A stretch of DNA of 64,000 bases from an uncultured Clostridia bacterium (GTDB lineage: Bacteria; Bacillota; Clostridia; Lachnospirales; Anaerotignaceae). The notes beneath the pieces are model-generated. The model searched no databases. It saw only the letters and a program-made list of their open reading frames with translations, and was not told where the DNA came from. This document shows positions 1-8,074 of this stretch, piece by piece (the stretch's first letter is position 1; each line of letters begins with the position of its first letter). The translations under genes were made by a program, and so were the position numbers. The DNA is taken from NCBI GenBank assembly GCA_944383885.1, contig CALWRF010000040.1:62001-126000 (forward strand). Reading direction: 5' to 3'.

Positions 1-31
1 ATAGCACAACAGACCTTTTAGCGTTCCACAT
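1..31 (-). CDS. 5' end of an unidentified gene (runs off the left edge)
   Basis: Only ten codons are present. An ATG at 31-29 is preceded by a strong AGGAGG ribosome site with about eight bases of spacing, and the frame is open to the edge (MWNAKRSVVL). The start signal is convincing but the product cannot be identified. The Trp-Asn-Ala-Lys-Arg opening before a probable hydrophobic stretch would suit a small membrane protein of the DUF2975 type, which is a guess. Confidence 0.5.
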   Translation of the reverse strand, partial: MWNAKRSVVL

Positions 32-213
32 AAAACCAATCCTCCTAATTTTTCTTTAATGCCATTATATACACAATATTATTGTTTGTCAATCATTATT
101 TATCGAAAAACAATAAATATTTATCATTTATCAGTAATCAAATAATTTATATTTTTCTAATTGCAGCTTATTGTGAGTTAAAATCAGAGTTGAAAAAATC
201 AGGTTATTTAAAA

Positions 214-260
214 CGCAAAAAACAGCTTATACCGCCGCAAATAACGGTATAAGCTGTTTC
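214..260 (-). terminator. Terminator of nifJ
   Basis: A 14-15 bp perfect hairpin (arms 220-234 and 245-259, ten-base loop) is followed on the minus strand by a T run. It lies about 50 bases past the nifJ stop codon. Confidence 0.85.
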
Positions 261-306
261 ATAATTCAAACTATATCAAGCCTGCAAGCTTAAAATTAAT
301 TACTAA

Positions 307-3300
307 TTACATCTCGCCTGCTGCAAGTTTTTTATATTTTTCAAGTCTTTCCTTAGCGTCAGATTCAGCCTTGGCAAAAAGTTCCTGTGCTAATTCAGGG
401 AATGTTCTTAAAAGTGATGAATAACGAACTTCCCCTTTTATGAACTCTTGGAAATCGCCTTTTGGCTCTGGTGTAGAGTCAAGTATAAACGGATTTTTGC
501 CCTCCGCTTTAAGAGACGGGTTAAATCTGTAGCAGTGCCAGTATCCTGCATCAACAGCCTTCTTAATTTCAAGCTGTGAGTAAGCCATTTTAATACCATG
601 GTTGATACATGGCGCATAACCTATTATAAGTGAAGGACCCGGATAAGCTTCAGCCTCCATAAGGGCTTTAACAAGCTGTGCCTGATTAGCTCCCATTGCT
701 ACCTGCGCTACATAAACATAGCCGTAGCTCATAGCCATCATGCCAAGGTCTTTCTTCCTTACTTTCTTACCGCTTGCGGCAAACTGAGCAACAGCGCCGG
801 CAGGTGTAGCCTTTGATGACTGTCCGCCTGTATTAGAGTAAACTTCTGTATCAAATACAAATACGTTTACATCTTCTCCGGAAGCTAAAACGTGGTCAAG
901 TCCGCCGTAGCCTATATCGTAAGCCCAGCCGTCGCCGCCGAATATCCACTGGCTCTTTTTAGCAAGCTGGTCTTTGTTTTTAAGGACATCGTTTATAATC
1001 TCCTGAGCCTCAGCATTTGCGCCGTTGTAGTCTTCAAGAAGCTCAATAAGCTCTGCTGTTGCTTTCTGGTTCTTCTCGCCGTCGTTCATTGTGGCAATCC
1101 ATTCGTCAACACGCTCTGCCATAACTTCACAGCCCTGAACGCTTCTGAGCTTTTCAAGCTGTGCTTTAAGCCTTTCCCTCATTTGTTTAACAGCAAGAGC
1201 CATACCAAGACCAAACTCAGCGTTATCCTCAAAAAGTGAGTTAGCCCATGCCGGACCATGACCCTTGTGGTTTGTTGTATAAGGTGTTGAAGGCGCGCTG
1301 CCGCCCCAGATTGAAGAACAGCCTGTTGCGTTTGCTATATACATTCTGTCGCCGAAAAGCTGTGTTATAAGCTTAGCGTAAGGTGTTTCGCCGCAGCCTG
1401 CGCATGCGCCGCTGAATTCAAGAAGCGGCTGAACAAACTGGCTGCCTTTAACTGAATTTTTAGCCATAACATTTTCTTTAACTGAAAGACTCATAGCGTA
1501 ATCCCAGTTAGCGGCTTCTTTCTCCTGTGTATAAGCCGGAACCATAGTAAGGGCTTTGCCAGGAGCAGGACATACACTGGCACAGCTTCCGCAGCCTAAA
1601 CAGTCAAGAGCTGAAACCTGTACTCTGAACTGGTAATTTTCAAGACCCTTGCCAATAGCTTTCTTTGTATCAAAGCCTTCAGGAGCGTTTTTAACCTCAT
1701 CTTCTGTAAGAAGGAAAGGACGAATTGCCGCATGAGGGCACACAAATGAGCACTGGTTGCACTGAACGCATTTTGTAACGTCCCACTTAGGAAGGTCTAC
1801 AGCAACGCCTCTCTTTTCGTAAGCGGCTGTGCCCTGTGGGAATGTACCGTCCTCGCGGCCTTTAAATGCGCTTACAGGAAGGCTGTCGCCTCTCTGTGCG
1901 TTAATAGGCTCAACAATGTTTTTAATAAACTCAGGAACTTCTTTCTTAGCGCCTGAATTTTCATCAACGGCGTTTTTCCAGCTTTCAGGAACTTCTACTT
2001 TTACAACTTTCTGTGTTCCCTGGTCAACAGCCGCATAGTTCATGTTAAGTATGGCGTCGCCTTTTTTGCCGTATGTCTTTTTAATGGCGTCTTTCATATA
2101 CCCAACAGCTTCATCAATAGGTATAATGTTTGCAAGTTTAAAGAATGCTGCCTGAAGTACTGAGTTTACTCTGTTTCCAAGACCTATTTCTCTTGCAATA
2201 TCCGTACCGTTAATTACATAGAACTTAATATCGTTTTCGGCAAAATATCTCTTCATAGCAGCCGGAAGATGTTTGTCAAGCTCATCAACTGGCCATTCCG
2301 TGTTAAGAAGGAATGTGCCGCCTTTATTAAGCTCCGAATACATATCGTAAAGATTTACATATTCCTGTTTATGGCAGGCAACAAAGTCCGCTGTCTTAAC
2401 AAGATATGTTGAGCGGATAGGCTTCTTTCCGAAACGGAGATGGCTCTGTGTTACGCCGCCTGATTTCTTTGAGTCGTATGAGAAATAAGCCTGAGCATAC
2501 ATATCTGTATGGTCGCCTATTATCTTAATTGAGTTTTTATTAGCGCCTACTGTGCCGTCGGAACCAATGCCCCAGAATTTGCAGCTTATTGTTCCGTCGC
2601 CTTCTGTTACGTTAACCTCAGCGCCTACATTAAGTGAAAGGTTTGTAACATCATCTACAATGCCTATTGTAAAGTGGTTTTTAGGCTCGTCAAGTTTAAG
2701 ATTGTCATAAACAGCTATAAACTGGGCAGGTGTAACGTCTTTGGAGCCAAGACCGTAACGACCGGCAACAATCATCGGCTGTTCTTTAGCTTCAAACATA
2801 GCTGTGCATACGTCCTGGTACAAAGGCTCACCAAGGGCGCCCGGCTCTTTTGTTCTGTCAAGTACAGCAATCTTTTTAACTGTTTTTGGAATAGTATCTA
2901 TAAAGTGCTTAGCTGAAAACGGTCTGTAAAGATGAACTTTAACAAGACCTACCTTCTCGCCTTTAGCCCTTAAATAATCAATAGTTTCTTCTATAGCCTC
3001 ACAGGCTGAACCCATAGCTATAATTACTCTGTCAGCCTCAGGGTCGCCGTAGTAGTTGAACAGCTTATAGTCGCGGCCTGTAAGAGCGCTTATTTTAGCC
3101 ATGTAATCCTCGCATACGCCTACTATATTCTCGTAGTAAGGGTTGCAAGCCTCTCTTGCCTGGAAGAAAATATCCGGGTTCTGAGCTGTACCTCTTAATA
3201 CAGGGTGCTCAGGGTTAAGAGCATTTCTCTTAAATGTATTAACAGCGTCCATATCTACAAGTTTGGCTAAATCGTCATAGTCAAGACACTCAATTTTCTG

Positions 3301-3840
3301 TATTTCGTGTGATGTGCGGAATCCATCAAAGAAATGGAGGAAAGGCACTCTGCCCTTTATTGCGCTTAAATGCGCAACAGCGCCTAAATCCATAACCTCC
3401 TGAACGGAGTTTGAAGCCAAAAGCGCAAAGCCTGTCTGACGGCATGCCATAACGTCTGAATGATCGCCGAATATTGAAAGGGCATGGCTTGCAAGCGCCC
3501 TTGCACTTACATGAAACACACACGGGAGAAGCTCGCCTGCTATCTTATACATATTAGGAATCATAAGAAGAAGACCCTGGCTTGCTGTATAAGTAGTTGT
3601 AAGTGCGCCTGCCGCAAGTGAACCGTGTACGGTGCCTGAAGCGCCTCCCTCTGACTGCATTTCTATAACTTTAACGCTCTGACCGAAAATGTTTTTCTTT
3701 CCGTTAGCAGACCAGTCATCAGCATGCTCAGCCATTGGCGACGACGGTGTAATAGGGAATATGCCTGCTACTTCCGTAAAAGCATAAGAAGTATAAGCAG
3801 CTGCCTCATTGCCGTCCATGGTTTTCATTATCTTGGACAT
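307..3840 (-). CDS. nifJ: Pyruvate:ferredoxin (flavodoxin) oxidoreductase
   Basis: A homodimeric PFOR of 1177 residues, the usual length for the single-chain enzyme. It oxidises pyruvate to acetyl-CoA and CO2 and passes electrons to ferredoxin in the cytoplasm. The N-terminal TPP-oxidoreductase region begins MSKIMKTMDGNEAAAY. Two ferredoxin-type clusters sit near residues 690 (CVQCNQCSFVCP) and 747 (CLGCGSCASVCP). A CAGCGE cysteine pair near 813 binds the proximal cluster, and a GDGW-type TPP/Mg site is near 969. The start is set at 3840, where an AGAAAGGAAG ribosome site precedes ATG; upstream in-frame codons extend through the promoter and are not used. It is monocistronic, with its own promoter (3904-3932) and terminator. 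The 2[4Fe-4S] ferredoxin at 31259 is a plausible electron acceptor. Confidence 0.98.
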   Translation of the reverse strand: MSKIMKTMDGNEAAAYTSYAFTEVAGIFPITPSSPMAEHADDWSANGKKNIFGQSVKVIEMQSEGGASGTVHGSLAAGALTTTYTASQGLLLMIPNMYKIAGELLPCVFHVSARALASHALSIFGDHSDVMACRQTGFALLASNSVQEVMDLGAVAHLSAIKGRVPFLHFFDGFRTSHEIQKIECLDYDDLAKLVDMDAVNTFKRNALNPEHPVLRGTAQNPDIFFQAREACNPYYENIVGVCEDYMAKISALTGRDYKLFNYYGDPEADRVIIAMGSACEAIEETIDYLRAKGEKVGLVKVHLYRPFSAKHFIDTIPKTVKKIAVLDRTKEPGALGEPLYQDVCTAMFEAKEQPMIVAGRYGLGSKDVTPAQFIAVYDNLKLDEPKNHFTIGIVDDVTNLSLNVGAEVNVTEGDGTISCKFWGIGSDGTVGANKNSIKIIGDHTDMYAQAYFSYDSKKSGGVTQSHLRFGKKPIRSTYLVKTADFVACHKQEYVNLYDMYSELNKGGTFLLNTEWPVDELDKHLPAAMKRYFAENDIKFYVINGTDIAREIGLGNRVNSVLQAAFFKLANIIPIDEAVGYMKDAIKKTYGKKGDAILNMNYAAVDQGTQKVVKVEVPESWKNAVDENSGAKKEVPEFIKNIVEPINAQRGDSLPVSAFKGREDGTFPQGTAAYEKRGVAVDLPKWDVTKCVQCNQCSFVCPHAAIRPFLLTEDEVKNAPEGFDTKKAIGKGLENYQFRVQVSALDCLGCGSCASVCPAPGKALTMVPAYTQEKEAANWDYAMSLSVKENVMAKNSVKGSQFVQPLLEFSGACAGCGETPYAKLITQLFGDRMYIANATGCSSIWGGSAPSTPYTTNHKGHGPAWANSLFEDNAEFGLGMALAVKQMRERLKAQLEKLRSVQGCEVMAERVDEWIATMNDGEKNQKATAELIELLEDYNGANAEAQEIINDVLKNKDQLAKKSQWIFGGDGWAYDIGYGGLDHVLASGEDVNVFVFDTEVYSNTGGQSSKATPAGAVAQFAASGKKVRKKDLGMMAMSYGYVYVAQVAMGANQAQLVKALMEAEAYPGPSLIIGYAPCINHGIKMAYSQLEIKKAVDAGYWHCYRFNPSLKAEGKNPFILDSTPEPKGDFQEFIKGEVRYSSLLRTFPELAQELFAKAESDAKERLEKYKKLAAGEM

Positions 3841-3903
3841 AGTAAAACTTCCTTTCTGTTTAATATATATATAAGTAATTACCAACCAACACAAATTGTA
3901 TTT

Positions 3904-3932
3904 ATTATAGTACAATATTTAAACCAATTCAA
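3904..3932 (-). promoter_or_regulatory. Sigma-A promoter of nifJ
   Basis: On the minus strand TTGAAT (3932-3927) and TATAAT (3909-3904) are separated by exactly 17 bases, about 65 bases upstream of the nifJ start codon. Confidence 0.8.
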
Positions 3933-4106
3933 CATATAAATTAAGGTATGTATATCGCTTATTTAAGTTTTAACACAGTTTATATAAATTTGCAATTTCC
4001 ATTTAAAAAATTTATATTTTTATAAAATTTATTAATATATATATCTTTATTTTACTGCAAAAATTATGCCTGAAATTTTTTTGTCCGGCAAAATGCATAA
4101 TTATTT

Positions 4107-4673
4107 TTAAAAAAACAAATGCTCAATAAGTATTTTTACGCCTATTAATATTAAAATAATTCCGCCTGCCATTTCAGCACGTTTTTTAAGCATTTTACCT
4201 GCGTTTTTGCCTATTATGGAGCCGAAAACAGAAATTATAAAACAGACAACACCTATTACGGCGCTGGCTGAAAGTATGTTTACATTTAAAACGGCAAAAC
4301 TTACGCCAACTGCCAGTGCGTCAATACTTGTGGCTATAGCCTGAAAAAAAAGCTTAGCAGGGGTAAGAACCTGTCTTTGGTTATTGTCCTCATCATCTTC
4401 TTCACCTACGGACTCTCTTACCATATTAAAACCTATAACGGCTAAAAGCGCAAAGGCTATCCAGTGGTCAAAAGACTCAATATACCCTTTAACGCTAAAC
4501 CCAAGCAGAAATCCCAAAACAGGCATTAAAAACTGGAATCCGCCGAAAAAAAGCGCTTCAACAAGTATATCGCTTTTGCGTATTCCCTTAATTGAAAGAC
4601 CATTTGAAACAGATACCGCAAAGGCGTCCATTGAAAGACTTACAGCTATAAGCAGAATATATAAAAACCCCAT
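4107..4673 (-). CDS. mntP: Manganese efflux pump MntP
   Basis: 188 residues with about six membrane helices, the normal MntP (YebN) size and topology. MntP exports Mn2+ across the cytoplasmic membrane. The two family-defining acidic motifs are present: SLSMDAFAVSVSNG with Asp16 and TSIDALAVGVSFA with Asp118. An acidic loop (EEDDEDN, about 91-97) lies between the repeat halves. It is the last gene of a three-gene operon after a metallophosphoesterase and a DUF3842 protein, nine bases after the DUF3842 stop. I see no yybP-ykoY manganese riboswitch upstream of the operon, so any manganese control must be different. Confidence 0.93.
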   Translation of the reverse strand: MGFLYILLIAVSLSMDAFAVSVSNGLSIKGIRKSDILVEALFFGGFQFLMPVLGFLLGFSVKGYIESFDHWIAFALLAVIGFNMVRESVGEEDDEDNNQRQVLTPAKLFFQAIATSIDALAVGVSFAVLNVNILSASAVIGVVCFIISVFGSIIGKNAGKMLKKRAEMAGGIILILIGVKILIEHLFF

Positions 4674-4682
4674 AAATCCTCC

Positions 4683-5117
4683 TTATGCCTCACAGTCTTT
4701 TTTGCCGCGTTTAACCATATCAACACATGTGTCAACGGCTTCATCTATCATTTTAGGCATTGAATCTGAACTCATGCCAACTACATATATTCCGCAGCGC
4801 TTAATAGGTATTAATATTTTTTCAGCCGGGCTTTCACTTATGGCTCTTGCCATTTTGTGGCTTAATTCCCCAAACATGGCGTTAGAAGATATAATGCCTA
4901 TGCTGCCCATAATAATATCGGCTCTTGCGGCGTTTACCTTAACAGCGTTTTCACCTGTAGCCGCTTTATCAGCTCCTGATTTAATCATGTTAGCTGTTGC
5001 TATTGAATTTGTGCCAATAGCTATAAGCTGGTTTTCAGGACCTAAAAGCGGTTTTAACCTTTCTATTATAGATTTGCCTATTCCGCCGCCCTGACCGTCT
5101 ACAACCATAATTACCAT
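4683..5117 (-). CDS. DUF3842 family protein
   Basis: 144 residues, function unknown. The N-terminus carries a glycine-rich nucleotide-binding-like loop (VVDGQGGGIGKSI, residues 5-17) after a hydrophobic beta strand, consistent with a Rossmann-type fold. The family is common in Clostridia. It lies five bases downstream of the metallophosphoesterase and just upstream of mntP, so all three are probably co-transcribed. The context may hint at metal handling, but nothing in the sequence shows a metal site. Confidence 0.8.
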   Translation of the reverse strand: MVIMVVDGQGGGIGKSIIERLKPLLGPENQLIAIGTNSIATANMIKSGADKAATGENAVKVNAARADIIMGSIGIISSNAMFGELSHKMARAISESPAEKILIPIKRCGIYVVGMSSDSMPKMIDEAVDTCVDMVKRGKKDCEA

Positions 5118-5122
5118 TTGTT

Positions 5123-5824
5123 TTATTCCTCCTCAAATATAAGCTGCGGCGTAAAATTAACATAATCCGCAGATACAAGCCTGTACTCTGTTTTTCCTTT
5201 AATTCCCTGAAACCCGGTTTTAAAATTATCGTTTCCATGAAGGTGCCCGTAAACGGCTTTTATTACAGGATAGTTATTAAAAAGCCCGCTTACTTCGTTT
5301 TCAGCCTCGTTAAAAAGCAGCGGCGGATAGTGGCTCATAAATATAATCCTCTCGCAATTTTTACGCATTGCCGCATCAAGTGAAAGCTTTGCCCTTATAA
5401 TTTCGCGCCTGTAAATTTTTATATCTTCCATTTCATCGCTGTCGCTTTTCCAAAGCCTTGCGCCGCAAACGGCGGTTTTTCCGTCAGGCAGCATAAAACA
5501 GTAATTCTGCAAAAAATACATGCCTTTTTTGCCGTACAGGCTGTTAAGGCGTGAAACACTGCTCCACCAGTAGTCATGGTTGCCTTTTATAAGAACTTTG
5601 CTGCCTTTCAGGTCTTTAATAAATAACAAATCCTTTTCAGATTCATTAAATCCCATCGCCCATGAAATATCACCCGGTATAAGAACAATGTCACTTTCAG
5701 ATACAACGCTGTTCCAGTTTGCCTTTATTTTTTCTGCATGGTTTTCCCATTCGCTGCCAAACCTGTCCATTGGCTTGTTAACAGAGCGACCCAAATGCAG
5801 GTCTGATAAAGCATATACCTTCAT
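5123..5824 (-). CDS. Metallophosphoesterase (calcineurin-like)
   Basis: 233 residues, a soluble two-metal phosphoesterase. All motifs are visible in order: DLHLG (8-12), PGDISW (50-55), GNHDYWW (81-87), SHYPP (164-168) and YGHLHG (192-197). These residues hold the dinuclear, often manganese-dependent, centre. It resembles small predicted phosphohydrolases of the YkuE/YpbG type; the substrate cannot be read from sequence. First gene of the operon with DUF3842 and mntP, driven by the promoter at 5859-5887. The manganese exporter beside a possibly manganese-dependent hydrolase is suggestive only. Confidence 0.92.
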   Translation of the reverse strand: MKVYALSDLHLGRSVNKPMDRFGSEWENHAEKIKANWNSVVSESDIVLIPGDISWAMGFNESEKDLLFIKDLKGSKVLIKGNHDYWWSSVSRLNSLYGKKGMYFLQNYCFMLPDGKTAVCGARLWKSDSDEMEDIKIYRREIIRAKLSLDAAMRKNCERIIFMSHYPPLLFNEAENEVSGLFNNYPVIKAVYGHLHGNDNFKTGFQGIKGKTEYRLVSADYVNFTPQLIFEEE

Positions 5825-5858
5825 AAAAGCCTCCGTATTTCAATTATTTGACTTATTT

Positions 5859-5887
5859 ATTTTACTATTTATTCATTCTTTTATCAA
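5859..5887 (-). promoter_or_regulatory. Sigma-A promoter of the metallophosphoesterase-DUF3842-mntP operon
   Basis: Minus-strand TTGATA (5887-5882), 17 bases, TAAAAT (5864-5859), about 35 bases before the ATG at 5824. Confidence 0.7.
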
Positions 5888-5948
5888 CTTAATATTAATT
5901 AATATGTTAAGCGCTTTAAATTTCAGTTTACTTTATATTATAAACCGT

Positions 5949-5977
5949 TTGTATTTTTCAATTATTAAATGTATAAT
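5949..5977 (+). promoter_or_regulatory. Sigma-A promoter of the aminotransferase gene
   Basis: TTGTAT (5949-5954), 17-base spacer, TATAAT (5972-5977), about 35 bases before the ATG at 6012. Confidence 0.8.
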
Positions 5978-6011
5978 ATGTAAAATAAATACAGGCAGGA
6001 GGTATAAATTA

Positions 6012-7190
6012 ATGCCAAAATTAAGCAGCAGAACAGATACTTTTACAGAATCTATGATTCGTAAAATGACAAGGATATCCATTGAAAATAACGCCATAAA
6101 TCTTTCTCAGGGCTTTCCCGACTTTAATCCGCCTAAAGCGCTTCTTGACAGACTTGCGGCAGTTTCTTATGAGAACCATCATCAATACGAGGTAACTTGG
6201 GGTTCGCAGGGCATAAGAGATGGTCTTGCAAAAAAGCATTTCCATTTTACTGGTCAGAAAATAGACCCTGAAAAAAATATAGTTGTCACATGCGGCAGTA
6301 CAGAGGCAATGATGGCTTCTATGCTTACTGTCTGCAATCCCGGTGAAAAAGTAATAGTTTTTTCACCGTTTTATGAAAACTACAGCGCCGACGCAATACT
6401 TTCAAGCGCCGAGCCTATATTTGTCCCTCTTAACCCTCCGGATTTCACATTTGACCCAGATGTACTTGAAGACGCGTTTAAGCAAAAACCAAAGGCAATT
6501 ATTGTCTGCAACCCTTCAAACCCAAGCGGCAGGGTATTTACTCAAAGCGAGCTTAAAATAATAGCCGACTTAGCCGTTAAATACGACACATTTGTTATAA
6601 CAGATGAGGTTTATGAGCATATAGTTTATAAGCCTTATAAACACATATATTTTTCTACACTTCCGGGCATGAGGGAAAGAACAATTACATGTAATTCACT
6701 TTCTAAAACATATTCCATAACCGGCTGGCGTCTGGGCTATGTTGTAGCTGAGGAATACATTATAGACCGCGTTAAAAAAGTTCATGACTTCCTTACAGTA
6801 GGCGCCGCAGCACCGCTACAGGAAGCTGTTATTACAGCCCTTAATTTTGACGACAGCTACTACGAGGAGCTTTTGGGCATTTATACCGACAGGAAAGAGC
6901 TTTTTATTAACGGTCTTAAAAACATGGGCTTTGACTATACAGACCCTCAGGGCGCATATTACGTAATGGTTAATGTAGGCAAATACGGCGTTACAGACGA
7001 TATTAAATTCTGTGAATGGATGGCACGTGAAGTAGGCGTAGGCGCTGTTCCCGGCTCCAGTTTCTTTAATGAAAATATAAATAATTATGTGCGTTTTCAT
7101 TTTGCCAAAAGCCGCGAAACGCTTACCAACGCTCTTAACAGACTTGAAACACTTGATAAAAAAGCCCTTAAAGCCAAAGGCTTATTTTAA
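6012..7190 (+). CDS. Class I/II pyridoxal-phosphate aminotransferase
   Basis: 392 residues, fold type I PLP enzyme of the aspartate/kynurenine aminotransferase-like group. Visible motifs are the CNPSNPSG segment (166-173), TDEVYEH with the PLP-pyridine Asp (197-203), the Schiff-base lysine in SLSKTYSITGWR (Lys232) and an Arg-containing RFHFAKS near the C-terminus that should bind the substrate carboxylate. An AGGAGG site six to ten bases upstream fixes the start at 6012; the frame is open much further upstream, but that part overlaps the divergent gene and is not coding. The amino donor and acceptor are uncertain: aromatic, methionine or glutamine-type transamination are all possible. Confidence 0.93.
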   Translation: MPKLSSRTDTFTESMIRKMTRISIENNAINLSQGFPDFNPPKALLDRLAAVSYENHHQYEVTWGSQGIRDGLAKKHFHFTGQKIDPEKNIVVTCGSTEAMMASMLTVCNPGEKVIVFSPFYENYSADAILSSAEPIFVPLNPPDFTFDPDVLEDAFKQKPKAIIVCNPSNPSGRVFTQSELKIIADLAVKYDTFVITDEVYEHIVYKPYKHIYFSTLPGMRERTITCNSLSKTYSITGWRLGYVVAEEYIIDRVKKVHDFLTVGAAAPLQEAVITALNFDDSYYEELLGIYTDRKELFINGLKNMGFDYTDPQGAYYVMVNVGKYGVTDDIKFCEWMAREVGVGAVPGSSFFNENINNYVRFHFAKSRETLTNALNRLETLDKKALKAKGLF

Positions 7191-7225
7191 TATCATATAT
7201 AAAAGCAGTTAAATGCTTAAAAAGT

Positions 7226-7270
7226 AAACTCCGGCAGATATTCAAAAAGCATGATTCCGGAGTTTTTATT
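7226..7270 (+). terminator. Terminator of the aminotransferase gene
   Basis: AAACTCCGG (7226-7234) pairs with CCGGAGTTT (7257-7265), followed by T-rich sequence. Confidence 0.8.
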
Positions 7271-7310
7271 TTAAATAAACATTAAATCAAAAACACTTTA
7301 TATTAAAAAA

Positions 7311-7337
7311 ATAAAGGGCGCCAAAAGACGCCCTTAT
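7311..7337 (-). terminator. Terminator of the GntR/ABC/regulator cluster
   Basis: AAGGGCG/CGCCCTT stem (7314-7320 and 7329-7335) with a long minus-strand T run, just after the stop of the 78-residue membrane protein. Confidence 0.8.
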
Positions 7338-7345
7338 TAGTTTTG

Positions 7346-7582
7346 TTATAATGTATTACATTTTTTGCATTTGTCAAACTTTATAAGCAGTATACCAAAT
7401 ATTACGCATAAAACAGCGCATATAAAGGAACCTGCGTTGCCGTAGCCTAAAAAACTTTTAAAACAGCTGTAAGAAGTGCCGGAGTACACAAAAGCCGTAT
7501 TCAATGCCGCGTATGTAAAAGCCTGAACCCACATAGCCGCGCCTAAAAAAACAAACAGCAAGCCTAAATCTTTCTTATCCAT
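7346..7582 (-). CDS. Small two-helix membrane protein
   Basis: 78 residues, not recognised. Two hydrophobic segments (about 5-30 and 45-68) are separated by a short polar loop, and the tail ends in a cysteine/lysine pair motif (KFDKCKKCNTL). The start is set at MDKKDLGLL because a GGAGGAGAAGTG site precedes it; the longer in-frame start overlaps the upstream gene. It is the last gene of the minus-strand cluster, 26 bases after the winged-helix regulator, which suggests that it is controlled with it. Confidence 0.75.
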   Translation of the reverse strand: MDKKDLGLLFVFLGAAMWVQAFTYAALNTAFVYSGTSYSCFKSFLGYGNAGSFICAVLCVIFGILLIKFDKCKKCNTL

Positions 7583-7608
7583 AACACTTCTCCTCCTTAT
7601 TTTAAAAT

Positions 7609-8022
7609 TCAGCCTACCCTGTAGCCCACACCCCATACAGCCTTTACAAAATGCGGTTTTTTAGGGTCATGCTCTATTTTCATTCTTATTCTTCTTATAT
7701 GGACCGCAATTACATTTTCCTCTACGCCTATTGTTTCAGCATGCCATATAGCCCTGTAAATCTGCTCGGCAGAAAGCACCCTGCCTTTTTGTTTCATAAG
7801 TATGCACAAAATGTTATACTCTGTAGGTGTTAAGGAAATGCTTCTTCCGTCTACTGTTACACGCTTTTTTTCATCGTCAATTTCCAGACCGTCAAAACGG
7901 TAAATATAATCCGGCGTTTCGCTTATTATGGAATCAGCTTCCTCAAAGCCATTTTCAGAAAGAAGTTTTTTTAATTTTTTAAGCTTCTCCGTATCTTCCA
8001 CCTGTATAGTGATGTATGCCAT
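7609..8022 (-). CDS. OmpR-type winged-helix DNA-binding protein without a receiver domain
   Basis: 137 residues. The C-terminal ~90 residues form a complete OmpR/PhoB effector domain: LEIDDEKKRVTVDG, LTPTEYNILCIL, AEQIYRAIW, and the recognition region VIAVHIRRIRMKIEHDP followed by the wing VWGVGYRVG. The first ~45 residues (MAYITIQVEDTEKLKKLKKLL) are far too short for a phospho-receiver and carry no phospho-acceptor Asp signature, so control by a sensor kinase is unlikely. A good GGAGG site supports the start. Direct repeats typical for this DNA-binding class lie immediately upstream (8043-8063), suggesting self-regulation. Confidence 0.85.
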   Translation of the reverse strand: MAYITIQVEDTEKLKKLKKLLSENGFEEADSIISETPDYIYRFDGLEIDDEKKRVTVDGRSISLTPTEYNILCILMKQKGRVLSAEQIYRAIWHAETIGVEENVIAVHIRRIRMKIEHDPKKPHFVKAVWGVGYRVG

Positions 8023-8042
8023 ATTACTACCCTCCGTTCAGT

Positions 8043-8063
8043 AAGTACAAGTTAAGTACAAGT
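8043..8063. promoter_or_regulatory. Direct-repeat operator candidate for the OmpR-type regulator
   Basis: AAGTACAAGT occurs twice, at 8043-8052 and 8054-8063, a repeat spacing of 11 bases (one helical turn). OmpR/PhoB-family wings bind such tandem direct repeats as head-to-tail dimers. The site lies 20-40 bases upstream of the regulator's start codon. Confidence 0.5.
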
Positions 8064-8074
8064 ATCCAACATAT

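Noticed and set aside
892..1239. 115-codon plus-strand frame inside nifJ
   Set aside because: Shadow of the nifJ coding strand, no start signal.
4384..5094. Long plus-strand open frame (236 codons) across mntP and DUF3842
   Set aside because: It is antisense to two well-supported genes, has no ribosome site and its translation shows no domain.
5580..6011. N-terminal extension of the aminotransferase frame
   Set aside because: It overlaps the divergent metallophosphoesterase and its promoter; the AGGAGG before 6012 sets the start.
5825..6011. Possible manganese riboswitch ahead of the mntP operon
   Set aside because: The interval contains only two divergent promoters and is too short and unstructured for a yybP-ykoY element.
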